Notes: generated by a model from the sequence alone, not told the origin. 64,000 nucleotides of DNA from Ectopseudomonas toyotomiensis (GCF_900115695.1 NZ_FOXK01000004.1:310001-374000); one strand, 5' to 3'. Positions 35,234 through 43,849 are shown, counted from the stretch's first letter. Program-made: numbers and translations.

Positions 35234-35517
35234 TTGTTCTCGACACTCCCTCTATCGTCATGCTCGGCCTACTGCTTGTTAACTGCATCGGCGTCGCCTA
35301 CTGGTTTGGCCGCATGGACGGTGCCCGCACTGCCCGCCCTGCGGACCCGCGCCTAGCCAACTCCCAGGCGGAAACACGCGGCTTCTTCAAAGGCCTGACC
35401 GCCGCGCTCGTTGCTATGTCGGTCAAGGGCCGCGCCCCCGGCTTGTCCGAACACGCTCCACCGTTCGGCCAAACGGAGGCACGGGCAGAGCGAACCCTTG
35501 AACACCCACCACCCTGA
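35230..35517 (+). CDS. Single-TM phage protein of unknown function
   Basis: A 95-residue protein whose N-terminus is a membrane helix (VMLGLLLVNCIGVAYWFG, residues 10-27), followed by a basic, then a Pro-rich soluble tail. The ATG overlaps the Arc-gene stop (ATGA). It lies at the end of the early regulatory operon. I do not recognise a family. Confidence 0.65.
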   Translation: MIVLDTPSIVMLGLLLVNCIGVAYWFGRMDGARTARPADPRLANSQAETRGFFKGLTAALVAMSVKGRAPGLSEHAPPFGQTEARAERTLEHPPP

Positions 35518-35880
35518 ATAGCCTCCGCTCGTGAGTGTGGGGCAGCTCCACCGCCCCGCGCTCCCGAGCCCTCGGCGGCAAGAGTGGGATGACAAGGGCA
35601 AAGCCCTTAGTGTTATCCAGATTAATGATCAAAAGTTAATTATCACAAAAGTTAAAAGTTTCATTGCGTCACTATTTGGCTCAATAAGTTTTAACCGATG
35701 ATATTTATGCAAGAGTGATTTTTTAGCTTTTCAGTAGCGTATAACTAGGCACACAGAAACCCGTTGCAAGCCGCGCAACCCCTGGCATTGGCGAACTTAA
35801 CAAGTTCCTCTGCCTGGGCTAACTCGGCCTGCAAAAAGGCAAAACCGCGCAATAACGCGCAACTAAGCGAGGAAACACAA
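35518..35880 (+). promoter_or_regulatory. AT-rich intergenic region upstream of the ssDNA-binding protein gene
   Basis: This 363-bp gap holds a hairpin at 35594-35608 (aagggc/gccctt), an AT-rich stretch at about 35620-35740, and a second hairpin at 35793-35807 (gaactt/aagttc) in the leader of the next gene. It probably contains the main promoter of the structural operon. No convincing gene is seen. Confidence 0.5.
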
Positions 35881-36264
35881 ATGGCACGTTCGACTATGGA
35901 AGTTGCATTTCTTGGCACTCAGAAACTGGCGTTCAACCAAAACGGCACCGACGTAAAAATCGTCAAGGTGTTTTACGGCGATGAGCCAGACGGCATCACC
36001 GAAAACGGCCTGTCCATTGTGAGCATGGATGTGCCTGCCGACGTTGCAGATGAGGTGTTCGCCTCTGGCGCCCAATTTGCCCCGCTCGAAACGGTCCGCA
36101 TCACCTTCGAAGTGGCGCGTGCTGGTAAGCAGAAAGGTAACAACCTGGCTGTTCATATCGAGGCGGTGAACCCGAAAGGCCAGGCCGCCAAGCCTGCTGC
36201 CCCGCAAGGCTCCCAACAACAGCCCAAGCCGACCGGCACCCAGCCGGACGCGGCCAAGGCCTAA
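35881..36264 (+). CDS. Inovirus ssDNA-binding protein (gpV-like)
   Basis: A 127-residue protein at the gene V position. Residues 1-95 look like an OB-fold (STMEVAFLGTQKLAFNQNG, then VRITFEVARAGKQKGNN), with a Pro/Gln/Ala-rich tail (PQGSQQQPKPTGTQPDAAKA) as in phage ssDNA-binding proteins. It would coat single-stranded phage DNA before packaging. The start ATG at 35881 has gcgaggaaacacaa upstream. Assignment rests on size, tail and gene order. Confidence 0.7.
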   Translation: MARSTMEVAFLGTQKLAFNQNGTDVKIVKVFYGDEPDGITENGLSIVSMDVPADVADEVFASGAQFAPLETVRITFEVARAGKQKGNNLAVHIEAVNPKGQAAKPAAPQGSQQQPKPTGTQPDAAKA

Positions 36265-36279
36265 CGGGAGGGCGCCGCC

Positions 36280-36459
36280 GTGCTGATCGTTGATCGCGTG
36301 CTGTGTGACTGCTGCGGGCAGCCCATGGGCCAGCTCTACAACCAGTCCGCCCCCCAGCCCGACCTGCTGCCCGATCTGAACAAGGCGCCCGACCTCGTGA
36401 TCTGCCCCGACTGCATCGCCATGGCTGAGGTCATTCGTGACCCCAGCCTGGCCGAGTAA
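36280..36459 (+). CDS. Small two-CxxC protein (59 aa)
   Basis: A GTG-started 59-residue gene with gggagggcgccgcc upstream. Cysteines fall in two clusters, CDCCGQ at residues 9-12 and CPDC at 42-45, consistent with a zinc knuckle. It is in the structural operon 15 bp after the ssDNA-binding protein and ends 10 bp before the next gene. It lies below usual ORF-length cutoffs. The function is unknown. Confidence 0.65.
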   Translation: MLIVDRVLCDCCGQPMGQLYNQSAPQPDLLPDLNKAPDLVICPDCIAMAEVIRDPSLAE

Positions 36460-36469
36460 GCGAGGGCGC

Positions 36470-36688
36470 ATGAATTTCATCGCCTGCGATGGGGAGTGGT
36501 CGGCTGGTGCTTCGGGTGAACTCCTGTGCACGGGTCAGCTGGTTTCCATCGCAGACGACGAAATGCAGGGCCTGATCGGCTCTGCGCTCACCTGGGATGA
36601 CGTGTCCGAACTGCAAGGCGAAGCAATGATTCTGTTCGCCACCGTGTTCGGGTTTCTCGTCCTGAAAAAAGTCCTGAAATCGAGGTAA
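36470..36688 (+). CDS. Small single-TM phage protein (72 aa)
   Basis: A 72-residue protein with an acidic N-terminal part (DVSELQGE) and a C-terminal membrane helix (AMILFATVFGFLVLKKVLKS). The ATG at 36470 follows cgagggcg. It lies 5 bp before the major coat gene, a position used in inoviruses for small inner-membrane or minor coat proteins. Confidence 0.65.
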   Translation: MNFIACDGEWSAGASGELLCTGQLVSIADDEMQGLIGSALTWDDVSELQGEAMILFATVFGFLVLKKVLKSR

Positions 36689-36693
36689 TACCC

Positions 36694-36900
36694 ATGCAAC
36701 ACATCAAAACCCTGCGCCGTTCGCTCGGCACCGCTGCTGCAATCGGCTTGCTGTCTGTTCAACAGGCCTACGCCGCCCTGCCCACCGAGGTTAGCACCCA
36801 GCTCGACACCACCAAGACCGACGTTGTCGAGCTGGGTGGCCTGATCCTCGTCGTGCTGATCGCGGCTGCCGCGTTCAAGTACATGCGCCGTGCCATGTAA
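36694..36900 (+). CDS. Major coat protein pVIII
   Basis: A 68-residue precoat. The signal peptide ends at about residue 28 (QQAYA|ALP). The ~40-residue mature coat has an acidic/amphipathic N-terminus (LPTEVSTQLDTTKTDVVE), a membrane segment (LGGLILVVLIAAAAF) and a basic C-terminus (KYMRRAM) facing the DNA. This is the classic inovirus pVIII layout. A strong terminator directly downstream suits high coat expression. Confidence 0.95.
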   Translation: MQHIKTLRRSLGTAAAIGLLSVQQAYAALPTEVSTQLDTTKTDVVELGGLILVVLIAAAAFKYMRRAM

Positions 36901-36933
36901 CCCAGCAACTGCACGTATGTGCCGAAGCAAGCA

Positions 36934-36962
36934 AAGCCCCGCCTCGGCGGGGTTTTCTTTTC
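36934..36962 (+). terminator. Rho-independent terminator after the coat gene
   Basis: ccccgc/gcggggttttctttt hairpin with T-rich tail between the major coat gene and the minor coat/adhesin genes. It probably acts as a partial terminator, favouring coat mRNA. Confidence 0.88.
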
Positions 36963-36973
36963 CGGATACCGCC

Positions 36974-37045
36974 ATGAGCTATCAACTTTTCGTGCTGATC
37001 ATCACCGTACTGGCGCTGTATCTCGTGTTCTTCGGGAGGGTGTGA
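36974..37045 (+). CDS. Minor coat protein candidate pVII/pIX (23 aa)
   Basis: A 23-codon gene whose product is almost one membrane helix (MSYQLFVLIITVLALYLVFF plus a basic end). It lies between pVIII and pIII, where inoviruses encode their tiny tip proteins. The stop is immediately before the GTG start of the adhesin gene. It is too short for ORF callers, and the evidence is position and hydrophobicity. Confidence 0.65.
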   Translation: MSYQLFVLIITVLALYLVFFGRV

Positions 37046-37046
37046 G

Positions 37047-38543
37047 GTGCGCAGATTTCAAGGCTATATCGCGCTGGTTCTACTGATTGTTTCGGCGGGG
37101 TTTTACTCGGGGCTAACCCAGGCTGAGGATTATTATTGGACTAGGCAGAACGATCCAAACGGCCCCCGTTATTCATCGGCCATTGCCGCCTGTAATGCGA
37201 TCTTTCCCTATGTCGTATCCGGCCGTACTTATGTTTATTCCCATTATGAGCCGACCAATGAGTTATCTGGCAATTGCGCGGGTTACTGGACGGCGACCCC
37301 CGGCATCTATAACAAGCATGCTGTAGCGCGCCATGGCGATTCCTGTAGTTCAGGCACATATAACCCCCAAACCGGTGAATGCGAGGCTCCTGAGCCTGAC
37401 CAATGCGAGTCCACCATTGGTAATGTCGTCCATCACGAGTTTCGCTTTGCCAGCCTCGGCAGTGACGGCAACCCTTCCGCTGACCCACCCGTAACCGTCT
37501 GCAAAAGCGGCTGCCAGTATTCCCACACCTTCGGCGATTTCAGCTCCAAGCGTGATTTCGGCCCGCCTGATCAGCTCGTCGGCTCCTTCGAGTACAAGGG
37601 CAACGGTGTCAGCTGCACCCCATCGGCCAACGACCCATCCGTCTTTGATCAGCCGCCCGCCAAGGACCCAGTCACCAAAGCGCCGGAGTACGCCACCAGT
37701 AACGATTGCTCGGGCTGGGAAACTCAGCCCGACGGCACGGTCAAGCGCAACTGCACCGCCAATACCTCGTACAAGGATGAAGGCGAAGTCGAGTGCAAAG
37801 GCGGCACGGCGGGTTCGGGTTTCAGCAGCAGCGTTACGTGCACGCCGTCGAAGAACAAGCCGCCGCAAAAATCAGAGACCAACGTCGAGCAGGAGACCAC
37901 CAAGAAAGACAACCCGGACGGCTCCAGCGAGACCACCACCAAGACCGACACCACCAAGACCGAGTGCAAAGGCACCAAGCCGTGCGAGTCCTCCAGCAAG
38001 ACCGAAACCGAGTCGGAAAACACCGACCCCAACGGCAACTCCACCAAAAACGGTAACTGCGTCGGTGATGGCTGCAACCCGGATAAAACCGACGGCAGCG
38101 GCACTGAGGGCAAAGAAGAAGGCGAACAAGGCGAAGAGCGAACCGCCACAGTCGGCACCTGTGACGGCGGTTTCTCCTGCGCGGGTGATCCCATCGACTG
38201 CGCCATCCTCAAGCAGCAGAAAGAACAGCAGTGCTACGCCGAAGAAATGAGCGATTTCGACGGCAACAAATCCGAAGTCGAAGGCCTGCTCCAGGGCGAA
38301 AACTTCGAACTCAACGAAGGCAGCGGCGATATCGACGTGCCGTCCTTCATCAGCCAGGGCACCCGCTTTCTCAGCCCATCCTGCCCACCTGATCGCGTCG
38401 TGTCCCTGTCCATGGCCGGGCGCTCTGTTGGCCTGTCCTTTCAGCCCCTGTGCAGCTTCGCCAGCGCACTCGGCCCCTTTCTAGTCGCCGTCACCGCCGT
38501 TATATGCGCGCTCTACGTCGGCCGTTCCGTAGGAGGTAACTAA
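37047..38543 (+). CDS. pIII-like minor coat/adsorption protein
   Basis: A 498-residue GTG-started gene. It has a Sec signal peptide (residues 1-26, ending TQA|ED) and a Cys-containing N-terminal receptor-type region. A long Thr/Lys/Glu/Asn/Gly-rich low-complexity linker (about 270-365) follows, then a C-terminal Cys domain and a membrane anchor (FLVAVTAVICALYVGRSVGG). This is the architecture of inovirus attachment proteins. Such proteins bind pili and co-receptors. The stop overlaps the pVI start by one base. Confidence 0.9.
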   Translation: MRRFQGYIALVLLIVSAGFYSGLTQAEDYYWTRQNDPNGPRYSSAIAACNAIFPYVVSGRTYVYSHYEPTNELSGNCAGYWTATPGIYNKHAVARHGDSCSSGTYNPQTGECEAPEPDQCESTIGNVVHHEFRFASLGSDGNPSADPPVTVCKSGCQYSHTFGDFSSKRDFGPPDQLVGSFEYKGNGVSCTPSANDPSVFDQPPAKDPVTKAPEYATSNDCSGWETQPDGTVKRNCTANTSYKDEGEVECKGGTAGSGFSSSVTCTPSKNKPPQKSETNVEQETTKKDNPDGSSETTTKTDTTKTECKGTKPCESSSKTETESENTDPNGNSTKNGNCVGDGCNPDKTDGSGTEGKEEGEQGEERTATVGTCDGGFSCAGDPIDCAILKQQKEQQCYAEEMSDFDGNKSEVEGLLQGENFELNEGSGDIDVPSFISQGTRFLSPSCPPDRVVSLSMAGRSVGLSFQPLCSFASALGPFLVAVTAVICALYVGRSVGGN

Positions 38544-38869
38544 TGCACTATCTATTCCTGGCACAGCTCCTGATCATGATTGTCGGCCCACTGGTGAAAA
38601 TGGCCCTGCGCGTCATTGGCTTCGGCTTCGTGTCCTATATCGGCTTCAATCTGGTGATCGATCAGGCCCGTGGCTACATGCAGTCGAGCATGGGCCAGCT
38701 CGGTGCTGAAATCAGCGGCATTCTCGGCCTCGCGAACTTCGACATCATCGTCAACATGTACTTCGCGGCCATCGCAACGCGGTTCATCCTGGCGGGGATC
38801 GACAAGGCTCAGGACCGCAAGCGTAATCAGGTCTGGCGCAAGCCGGGCGGCACCTCCATCGAAGCATAA
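38543..38869 (+). CDS. pVI-like minor coat protein (DUF2523)
   Basis: A 108-residue protein with three hydrophobic helices (FLAQLLIMIVGPLVKMA, VIGFGFVSYIGFNLVI and IIVNMYFAAIATRFILAGI) and a basic C-terminus. It matches the DUF2523/pVI family located between pIII and Zot in Pf-like phages. It caps the virion end with pIII and is needed for release. Confidence 0.9.
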   Translation: MHYLFLAQLLIMIVGPLVKMALRVIGFGFVSYIGFNLVIDQARGYMQSSMGQLGAEISGILGLANFDIIVNMYFAAIATRFILAGIDKAQDRKRNQVWRKPGGTSIEA

Positions 38870-38881
38870 GGGGGCCGCACC

Positions 38882-40060
38882 ATGCTCGTTATCCGCACCG
38901 GCAAACCCGGCCACGGCAAGACCCTCAACACCATCCGCGAAGTGGACCAGAAAGCCCTGGCCGAAGGGCGTGTGGTCTACTTCCACAACATCAACGGCCT
39001 CAAACCTGAAACCCTGCAGGCGCAGTGGTTCGAGTTCGATGATCCGGAAAAGTGGTACGAGCTGCCGAAAGACAGCATCGTCGTGATCGATGAAGCGCAA
39101 GGCTGGTTTGGCGCCCGTGATCCAAGGGCACGTCCACCGGAGCACATCACCCGCTTCGAAACCATGCGCCACCAAGGCCACGAAGTGCACCTGGTCACCC
39201 AGGACCCGCGCTACCTGGATGTGCACCTTCGCCGCCTGTGCAACAGCCATATCCACTACTGGCGCGTCTTCAAGTCCTCCCAGCTGCTGCGCTTCGAATC
39301 CGAAGTGGTGGTGGAAAAGGTCGAAGTCAAAACCAGCTTCAAGGATGCCGACAAGAAAACGCTTCGCCTCGATAAACGCTATTTCGGGTCCTACACCAGC
39401 ACCAACGCCAAGCACCACTTTCAGACCACGGTGCCGACCAAGTTCATCCTGGCAGCGGCTGTCATCGCGATAGCCGTTGTCTGGTCGTATCGCTTCATTG
39501 GGCAATACGCACCAGCCGACGAGCAAGCGCGCGCAGCCGATGCGCCCGAACCTAGCATGGTGGATCAAGCCAAAGGCGCTATTGGCTCCTTCATCAACCC
39601 GCTTGGCCAGCAGGCACCGGAACAAGGCAAAAAGAACACAGCCACCTACCTGACCGAGCGAATACCTCGGGTGCCTCAGCTCCCCGCCTCTGCCCCGCTC
39701 TATGACGACCTGACCAAGCCGCAAGCCTTCCCGCGGCTCTACTGCATGTCCAGCACCGATCCAGAGATATACCGACGGCACTTCGCCAAGCGCCCCAGTG
39801 GCATCGTCAATGGCCAGCAGACCGTTTGCCAGTGCTACACGCAGCAAGGCACCAAGGTCGAAACGGATTTTCAGTTCTGCCTGAACATCGTTGAAAACGG
39901 CTACTTCGACCCGGCCATCGCTGATCGCAGCAAACAGCAGCAGTACGGCCAAGCGCAGCAACAGCCGATGCAGCAGCCCGTCACCGGGTATCCCACCCAG
40001 CAGCCCCAGCAGGCACCCGTAACGGTCGTCACCTATGAGAAAGGCAAGTTCTTGTGGTGA
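38882..40060 (+). CDS. zot: Zot/pI-type phage assembly ATPase
   Basis: A 392-residue protein. The cytosolic N-terminal Zot domain has Walker A GKPGHGKT at residues 7-14 and Walker B VVIDEAQGWF near residue 65. One membrane helix lies at about 190-208 (FILAAAVIAIAVVWSYRF). The periplasmic part has several Cys and a Gln/Pro-rich tail. pI/Zot proteins drive virion extrusion through the inner membrane. It is the last gene before the replication-origin region. No pIV secretin accompanies it. Confidence 0.95.
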   Translation: MLVIRTGKPGHGKTLNTIREVDQKALAEGRVVYFHNINGLKPETLQAQWFEFDDPEKWYELPKDSIVVIDEAQGWFGARDPRARPPEHITRFETMRHQGHEVHLVTQDPRYLDVHLRRLCNSHIHYWRVFKSSQLLRFESEVVVEKVEVKTSFKDADKKTLRLDKRYFGSYTSTNAKHHFQTTVPTKFILAAAVIAIAVVWSYRFIGQYAPADEQARAADAPEPSMVDQAKGAIGSFINPLGQQAPEQGKKNTATYLTERIPRVPQLPASAPLYDDLTKPQAFPRLYCMSSTDPEIYRRHFAKRPSGIVNGQQTVCQCYTQQGTKVETDFQFCLNIVENGYFDPAIADRSKQQQYGQAQQQPMQQPVTGYPTQQPQQAPVTVVTYEKGKFLW

Positions 40061-40068
40061 TCAGCAAT

Positions 40069-40142
40069 GGGACGTCGTGTGCGCGTTCTGCGAACGCCTG
40101 CGAGGGACGAGCGGGCGCGCAGAACGCGCCTGCTGACGTCCC
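40069..40142. other. Long hairpin: candidate phage replication origin or packaging signal
   Basis: gggacgtc (40069-40076) pairs with gacgtccc (40135-40142). Inside it, gcgcgttctgcg (40081-40092) pairs perfectly with cgcagaacgcgc (40118-40129). Such structures between zot and rep in inoviruses hold the rolling-circle origin and the packaging signal. Confidence 0.7.
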
Positions 40143-40205
40143 TGTAGCACGTCAGATAAACCAAGGTTAAACGTGTCGATTCGGCACTATTTGGAGCATT
40201 AGAAA

Positions 40206-41483
40206 ATGGCAGTTAAAGACCAACTCCGTGTTGATCGTGAGTTCAATAAAACCCCGACCGGTAGGCTGTTTTTCGACAGCATGACCGCTCGGATAACTGA
40301 CCTTTCCAACGTCCGAATCCTGGCCTGCAGCGTCGATACAGTCCGCCAGCTGTATCGCGGCCTGATCCGCCCGGAAATCATGAGCCTGTTCGAGAAGCCG
40401 GGGACCATCGTTGATTTCGCCGGCCAGCGCTGGCACTCGGGTCGTGTCAGCAAGGATTCGGGCTATCAGTACAAGCTGCAGAATGCAGACCTGGGCATCA
40501 TCCTGCTGGTGAAGAACTTCAACGCCAAGCTCGAGAACATCGGCCCTCACCTGAAAATCGAAGTGTCTCCGCATGCCATCGACCAGTTCTGCCCCGAGCG
40601 CCTGCAAGAACGTCTCGACTACTACGCCAGCCACGTACTGACCAACGTCGAACGCAACCAATGCGCCGTTCACCTCGCGCTAGACCTGCAGGGATGGCAA
40701 CCGCCCGCCGATCTGGTCGCCCGCATGCACTGCCGCGCACGCGCTGCACGCGATATCTCCGGCATCAAGGAAATCCAGTGGACGCTGGAGTCTGCCACCT
40801 ACGGCAAAGGCCAGTCTTACCTGTTCGGCTCCGCTGGTGGCGTCCAGCTCGGGATTTACAACAAGACCGAACAGGCCCGAGCAATCGACAAGCTCGACTA
40901 CTGGGAAAACGTCTGGAAGCGTCGCGACAGCTTCGACGAAGCCGATCCGGACAACTACAACCCCGACCAAGACGTATGGCGCGTAGAGCTGCGTTATCAC
41001 CACTCAGTGATCCAGCAATTCGCCTCTGGCTCGTTCGATCTGCACAGCGGCGAAACCATCGAAACCAACAGCTATGCCGCCTTTGCTCCGCACCTAGACG
41101 GCCTGTGGCGCTATGGTCTGCGCCAGTTCAAGTTACTGGCTCGCCCTGGCTACTTCGAACCCATCTGGACGCTGATCCGTGACGATGTGCGCGTCGATCT
41201 GCCGGTCGATTCCCTCGTCGATGAAACCGAGTACAAGCGCCAATACAAGACGTCTCGGGGCTTCTCGGGGAAGAACGTCGAGCTATTCCTGGGAAACTTC
41301 GTCAGCCTGCTGGCACGGGAGCGAGTGGGCGCTAGGCGAGCATTTCACCGGCTCAAGGATTGGGAGTGCTGGCCGGTGATCCGCGACCACTATGCCGCCA
41401 AGGGCATGGATGAAGACGGCCTGTATAAGCACATCAAAGGCATCCTTGAAGAACGGCATGTGCGCTGGGGGCGTGCTGTCTGA
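40206..41483 (+). CDS. Phage replication initiation protein (Rep_trans-like, gpII role)
   Basis: A 425-residue protein. YGKGQSYLFGSAGGVQLGIYNKTEQ near residue 200 contains the G-S-x-x-x-x-x-x-x-Y-x-K pattern typical of Rep_trans replication initiators, and VWRVELRYH follows near residue 258. It would nick the origin and start rolling-circle replication. The hairpin-rich region lies just upstream. The stop overlaps the integrase start by one base, so both are made together. Confidence 0.88.
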   Translation: MAVKDQLRVDREFNKTPTGRLFFDSMTARITDLSNVRILACSVDTVRQLYRGLIRPEIMSLFEKPGTIVDFAGQRWHSGRVSKDSGYQYKLQNADLGIILLVKNFNAKLENIGPHLKIEVSPHAIDQFCPERLQERLDYYASHVLTNVERNQCAVHLALDLQGWQPPADLVARMHCRARAARDISGIKEIQWTLESATYGKGQSYLFGSAGGVQLGIYNKTEQARAIDKLDYWENVWKRRDSFDEADPDNYNPDQDVWRVELRYHHSVIQQFASGSFDLHSGETIETNSYAAFAPHLDGLWRYGLRQFKLLARPGYFEPIWTLIRDDVRVDLPVDSLVDETEYKRQYKTSRGFSGKNVELFLGNFVSLLARERVGARRAFHRLKDWECWPVIRDHYAAKGMDEDGLYKHIKGILEERHVRWGRAV

Positions 41484-42490
41484 TGGCTATCGAGCAACTG
41501 CCTGATGGTCGCTGGAAAGTCGACGTTGAACCCATCAAGGGCCGGCGCTTTCGCAAGACCTTCAAGACCAAGGGTGAGGCCCAACGCTTTGAAGCCACCT
41601 GCAGGGCTAACTGCATCGACTCACCGGCCTGGACGCCCAAGCCGAAAGACCGTCGCCGGCTCTCCGAACTCTGCACCCGCTATCACGAACTGCACGGCCA
41701 TGCCCTGGCTGACGGTGCCGCGATACTCCGCACGCTGCAGAACCTGGCCAAGGATCTAGGCGACCCTTTGGCAATCAAGCTCACCGGCAATGCCTTCTGT
41801 GAAACACGCAGCGAGCTGCTCAAGGCTGGCATTCAAGGCAAGACGCTGAACAACCGGCTTGGTTACCTCAAAGCCATGTTCAACGAGCTGCACCGCCTGG
41901 GCGATATCGACTACCCCAACCCGCTGGCCAAGGTTCGCCCGCTACGCCTGCAGGAACGTCCGATTTCCTTTCTGTCTCACTGCCAGATAGCCGAGCTGCT
42001 CGATGCGCTGGACGAACGCAAGACCAGCCCGGGGCTTGGCCTGATCGCTCGTGTTTGCCTGAGTACCGGTGCCCGCTGGGGAGAGGCCCAAGCACTGGTG
42101 CCCGAGCGTGTCAGAAACGGCATGGTGACGTTCGCCAATACCAAGTCCAAGCGAACCCGGTCGATTCCTATCGATAGCAAGCTGGAAAAGGCACTGCACG
42201 TCCACTTCAAGCGGCACGGCCTGTTCACCAACTGCATGCTGACCTTTAGCCGTGTACTGGAGAAGACCTCGATCAAGCTCCCGGCCGGCCAGGCCACGCA
42301 CGTACTGCGGCACACCTTCGCCAGTCACTTCGTCATGCGGGGCGGGAACATCCTGACGCTACAGAAGATCCTGGGGCATACGTCGCTAGCAATGACCATG
42401 CGCTATGCGCACCTGTCGCCGGACCATCTGCAGGATGCTTTGACCTTGAATCCGCTTTTCGACACTTCTTCGACACCTGCCGAAAGCTGA
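41483..42490 (+). CDS. Tyrosine-type integrase
   Basis: A 335-residue tyrosine recombinase with an N-terminal Arm-binding/SAM-like part and a C-terminal catalytic domain. Visible catalytic residues are Arg near 197 (STGARWGEA), [11 protein letters not shown] near 272 (HxxR), and the nucleophile in [10 protein letters not shown] near 308, after LGHTSLAMT. It is next to attR and the intact tRNA-Ser, its expected target. Confidence 0.96.
   Translation: MAIEQLPDGRWKVDVEPIKGRRFRKTFKTKGEAQRFEATCRANCIDSPAWTPKPKDRRRLSELCTRYHELHGHALADGAAILRTLQNLAKDLGDPLAIKLTGNAFCETRSELLKAGIQGKTLNNRLGYLKAMFNELHRLGDIDYPNPLAKVRPLRLQERPISFLSHCQIAELLDALDERKTSPGLGLIARVCLSTGARWGEAQALVPERVRNGMVTFANTKSKRTRSIPIDSKLEKALHVHFKRHGLFTNCMLTFSRVLEKTSIKLPAGQATHVLRHTFASHFVMRGGNILTLQKILGHTSLAMTMRYAHLSPDHLQDALTLNPLFDTSSTPAES
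42457..42478 (+). repeat. Tandem TTCGACAC motifs at the integrase 3' end
   Basis: ttttcgacacttcttcgacacc within the last integrase codons repeats the pair found at 29687-29708 near attL, giving symmetric candidate arm sites. Confidence 0.5.
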
Positions 42491-42497
42491 AAAGCAA

Positions 42498-42531
42498 AAA
42501 GCCCCGAAAACTTCTCAGCTTTCAGGGCTTT
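42498..42531. terminator. Phage-borne terminator beside attR
   Basis: aaagccccgaaa pairs with tttcagggcttt (one mismatch). It ends the integrase transcript on the plus strand and replaces the original tRNA terminator on the minus strand. Confidence 0.75.
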
Positions 42532-42532
42532 A

Positions 42533-42569
42533 GGTATTGCGAAAGTGGCGGTGAAGAAGAGATTCGAAC
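42533..42569 (+). repeat. attR, 37-bp direct repeat
   Basis: Identical to 29556-29592. It forms the 3' part of the intact tRNA-Ser, so the phage sequence reconstitutes the tRNA after integration. Confidence 0.93.
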
Positions 42570-42635
42570 TCTTGATACGGTTTCCCGTATACACACTTTC
42601 CAGGCGTGCTCCTTCAACCACTCGGACACTTCACC
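42546..42635 (-). tRNA. tRNA-Ser(GGA)
   Basis: A 90-nt serine tRNA with the long variable arm (acggg-aaa-ccgt), anticodon GGA in cctGGAaa, T-loop ttcgaat and encoded CCA (plus-strand tgg at 42546-42548). Acceptor stem ggtgaag pairs with cttcacc. It is intact because the prophage carries the matching 3' end. Confidence 0.96.
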
Positions 42636-42728
42636 GGATCTCGACGTTTTGGCGTTTACCCCGTCGAGGCGCGCTAATGTAGTCGAATGTTTTCTCGATG
42701 GCAAATTTTTTTTAAAGGATTCATGCGC

Positions 42729-42947
42729 TTAAGAGCGAAGCGGGTTTTCGTCGCGCTCCTCACAGGGCTGCTCGTCGAAGCGAATGTGGCCGAACAGCAG
42801 AAAACCCAGGGACATGAACAGGCCCAAGCCAAATAGCATCAGCACGCCGGATGGGCTGCGCAGGTAGAGGGTTTCGCTGAGCACGACCGATGCCAGCAGC
42901 AGGCCGATCATGGCAAGCATATAAAGGATGGAGTAGAGGATGTTCAT
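42729..42947 (-). CDS. Small two-TM membrane protein
   Basis: A 72-residue protein with two membrane helices ([20 protein letters not shown] and [20 protein letters not shown]), and an acidic C-terminus ([13 protein letters not shown]). The ATG at 42947 has aaggagctgcccc upstream. I do not recognise a family. Confidence 0.7.
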   Translation of the reverse strand: MNILYSILYMLAMIGLLLASVVLSETLYLRSPSGVLMLFGLGLFMSLGFLLFGHIRFDEQPCEERDENPLRS

Positions 42948-43134
42948 GGGGCAGCTCCTTCGGTTCGCTGCGCACCTTAAAGGCCTGGCTTTGCGTTCGA
43001 CCAATTGCCATCCGGCATCGCCGCGATAGGCAAAAACACTGACCAGCCAGTCAGCCGCGGCGCTTTACCAGAACGCTTCGGCTGAGTACCTTCTGCCCAC
43101 ATTCGCCCCCAAGGCTCTAACAAGGAATACCGCC

Positions 43135-43824
43135 ATGAGCGACCTGATCAGCTATCAACTCGAAGACGGCATCGCCACCCTCACCCTGAGCAATGGCAAG
43201 GTCAATGCCATCTCGCCTGACGTGATCGCTGCGTTCAATGCCGCCCTCGACCGCGCCGAACAGGATCGCGCCATCGTCGTCATCACCGGCCAGCCGGGGA
43301 TTCTTTCTGGCGGCTATGACCTGAAGGTGATGACCTCGGGCCCGCAAAATGCAATCAACCTGGTGGCTGCTGGCTCCACGCTGGCGCGACGCATGCTCGC
43401 CCATCCCTACCCGATCATCGTCGCCTGCCCAGGTCATGCCGTGGCCAAGGGTGCGTTCATCCTGCTGTCGGCCGATTACCGTATCGGTGTGGAAGGCCCG
43501 TTCAATATCGGCCTGAACGAAGTGCAGATCGGCATGACCATGCACCACGTCGGCATCGAGCTGGCCCGCGACCGTCTGCGCAAGTCGGCATTCCATCGTT
43601 CGGTGATCAATGGCGAGATGTTTGACCCGGCTGGCGCGGTAGAGGCCGGCTTCCTGGACAAGGTGGTACCGGCCGAGCAATTGCTGGCCACCACTCAGGT
43701 GGTGGCGCAGCAGATGAAGAAGATCAACATGACCGCGCACAAGAACACCAAGCTGAAGGTGCGCAAGGCGCTGCTGGAAACACTCGATGCCGCCATCGAG
43801 ATGGACAAGCAACACCTGCTGTAA
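43135..43824 (+). CDS. Enoyl-CoA hydratase/isomerase (crotonase) family protein
   Basis: A 229-residue crotonase-fold protein. ITGQPGILSGGYDLKVM near residue 50 and CPGHAVAKGAFILLSADYRI near residue 100 form the CoA-binding and oxyanion-hole segments. The usual catalytic Glu pair is not obvious, so the reaction could be hydration, isomerisation or thioester cleavage. It is monocistronic with a terminator about 30 bp downstream. Confidence 0.88.
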   Translation: MSDLISYQLEDGIATLTLSNGKVNAISPDVIAAFNAALDRAEQDRAIVVITGQPGILSGGYDLKVMTSGPQNAINLVAAGSTLARRMLAHPYPIIVACPGHAVAKGAFILLSADYRIGVEGPFNIGLNEVQIGMTMHHVGIELARDRLRKSAFHRSVINGEMFDPAGAVEAGFLDKVVPAEQLLATTQVVAQQMKKINMTAHKNTKLKVRKALLETLDAAIEMDKQHLL

Positions 43825-43849
43825 GCACTCGGTAACCCATAAATGAAAA

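Larger units (their letters stand above)
29556..42569 (+). mobile_element. Filamentous (inovirus, Pf-like) prophage in tRNA-Ser(GGA)
   Basis: The element runs from attL to attR, about 12.98 kb per unit. It carries a complete-looking inovirus set: repressor, Cox-like HTH, ssDNA-binding protein, pVIII-type coat, a 23-aa minor coat candidate, pIII-like adhesin, DUF2523/pVI, Zot/pI, replication protein and tyrosine integrase. No secretin (pIV) is present, as in Pf phages, so it would need a host outer-membrane pore. Cargo between attL and the repressor (29.9-33.8 kb) is mostly AT-rich compared with the core. All core genes appear intact. Confidence 0.93.
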
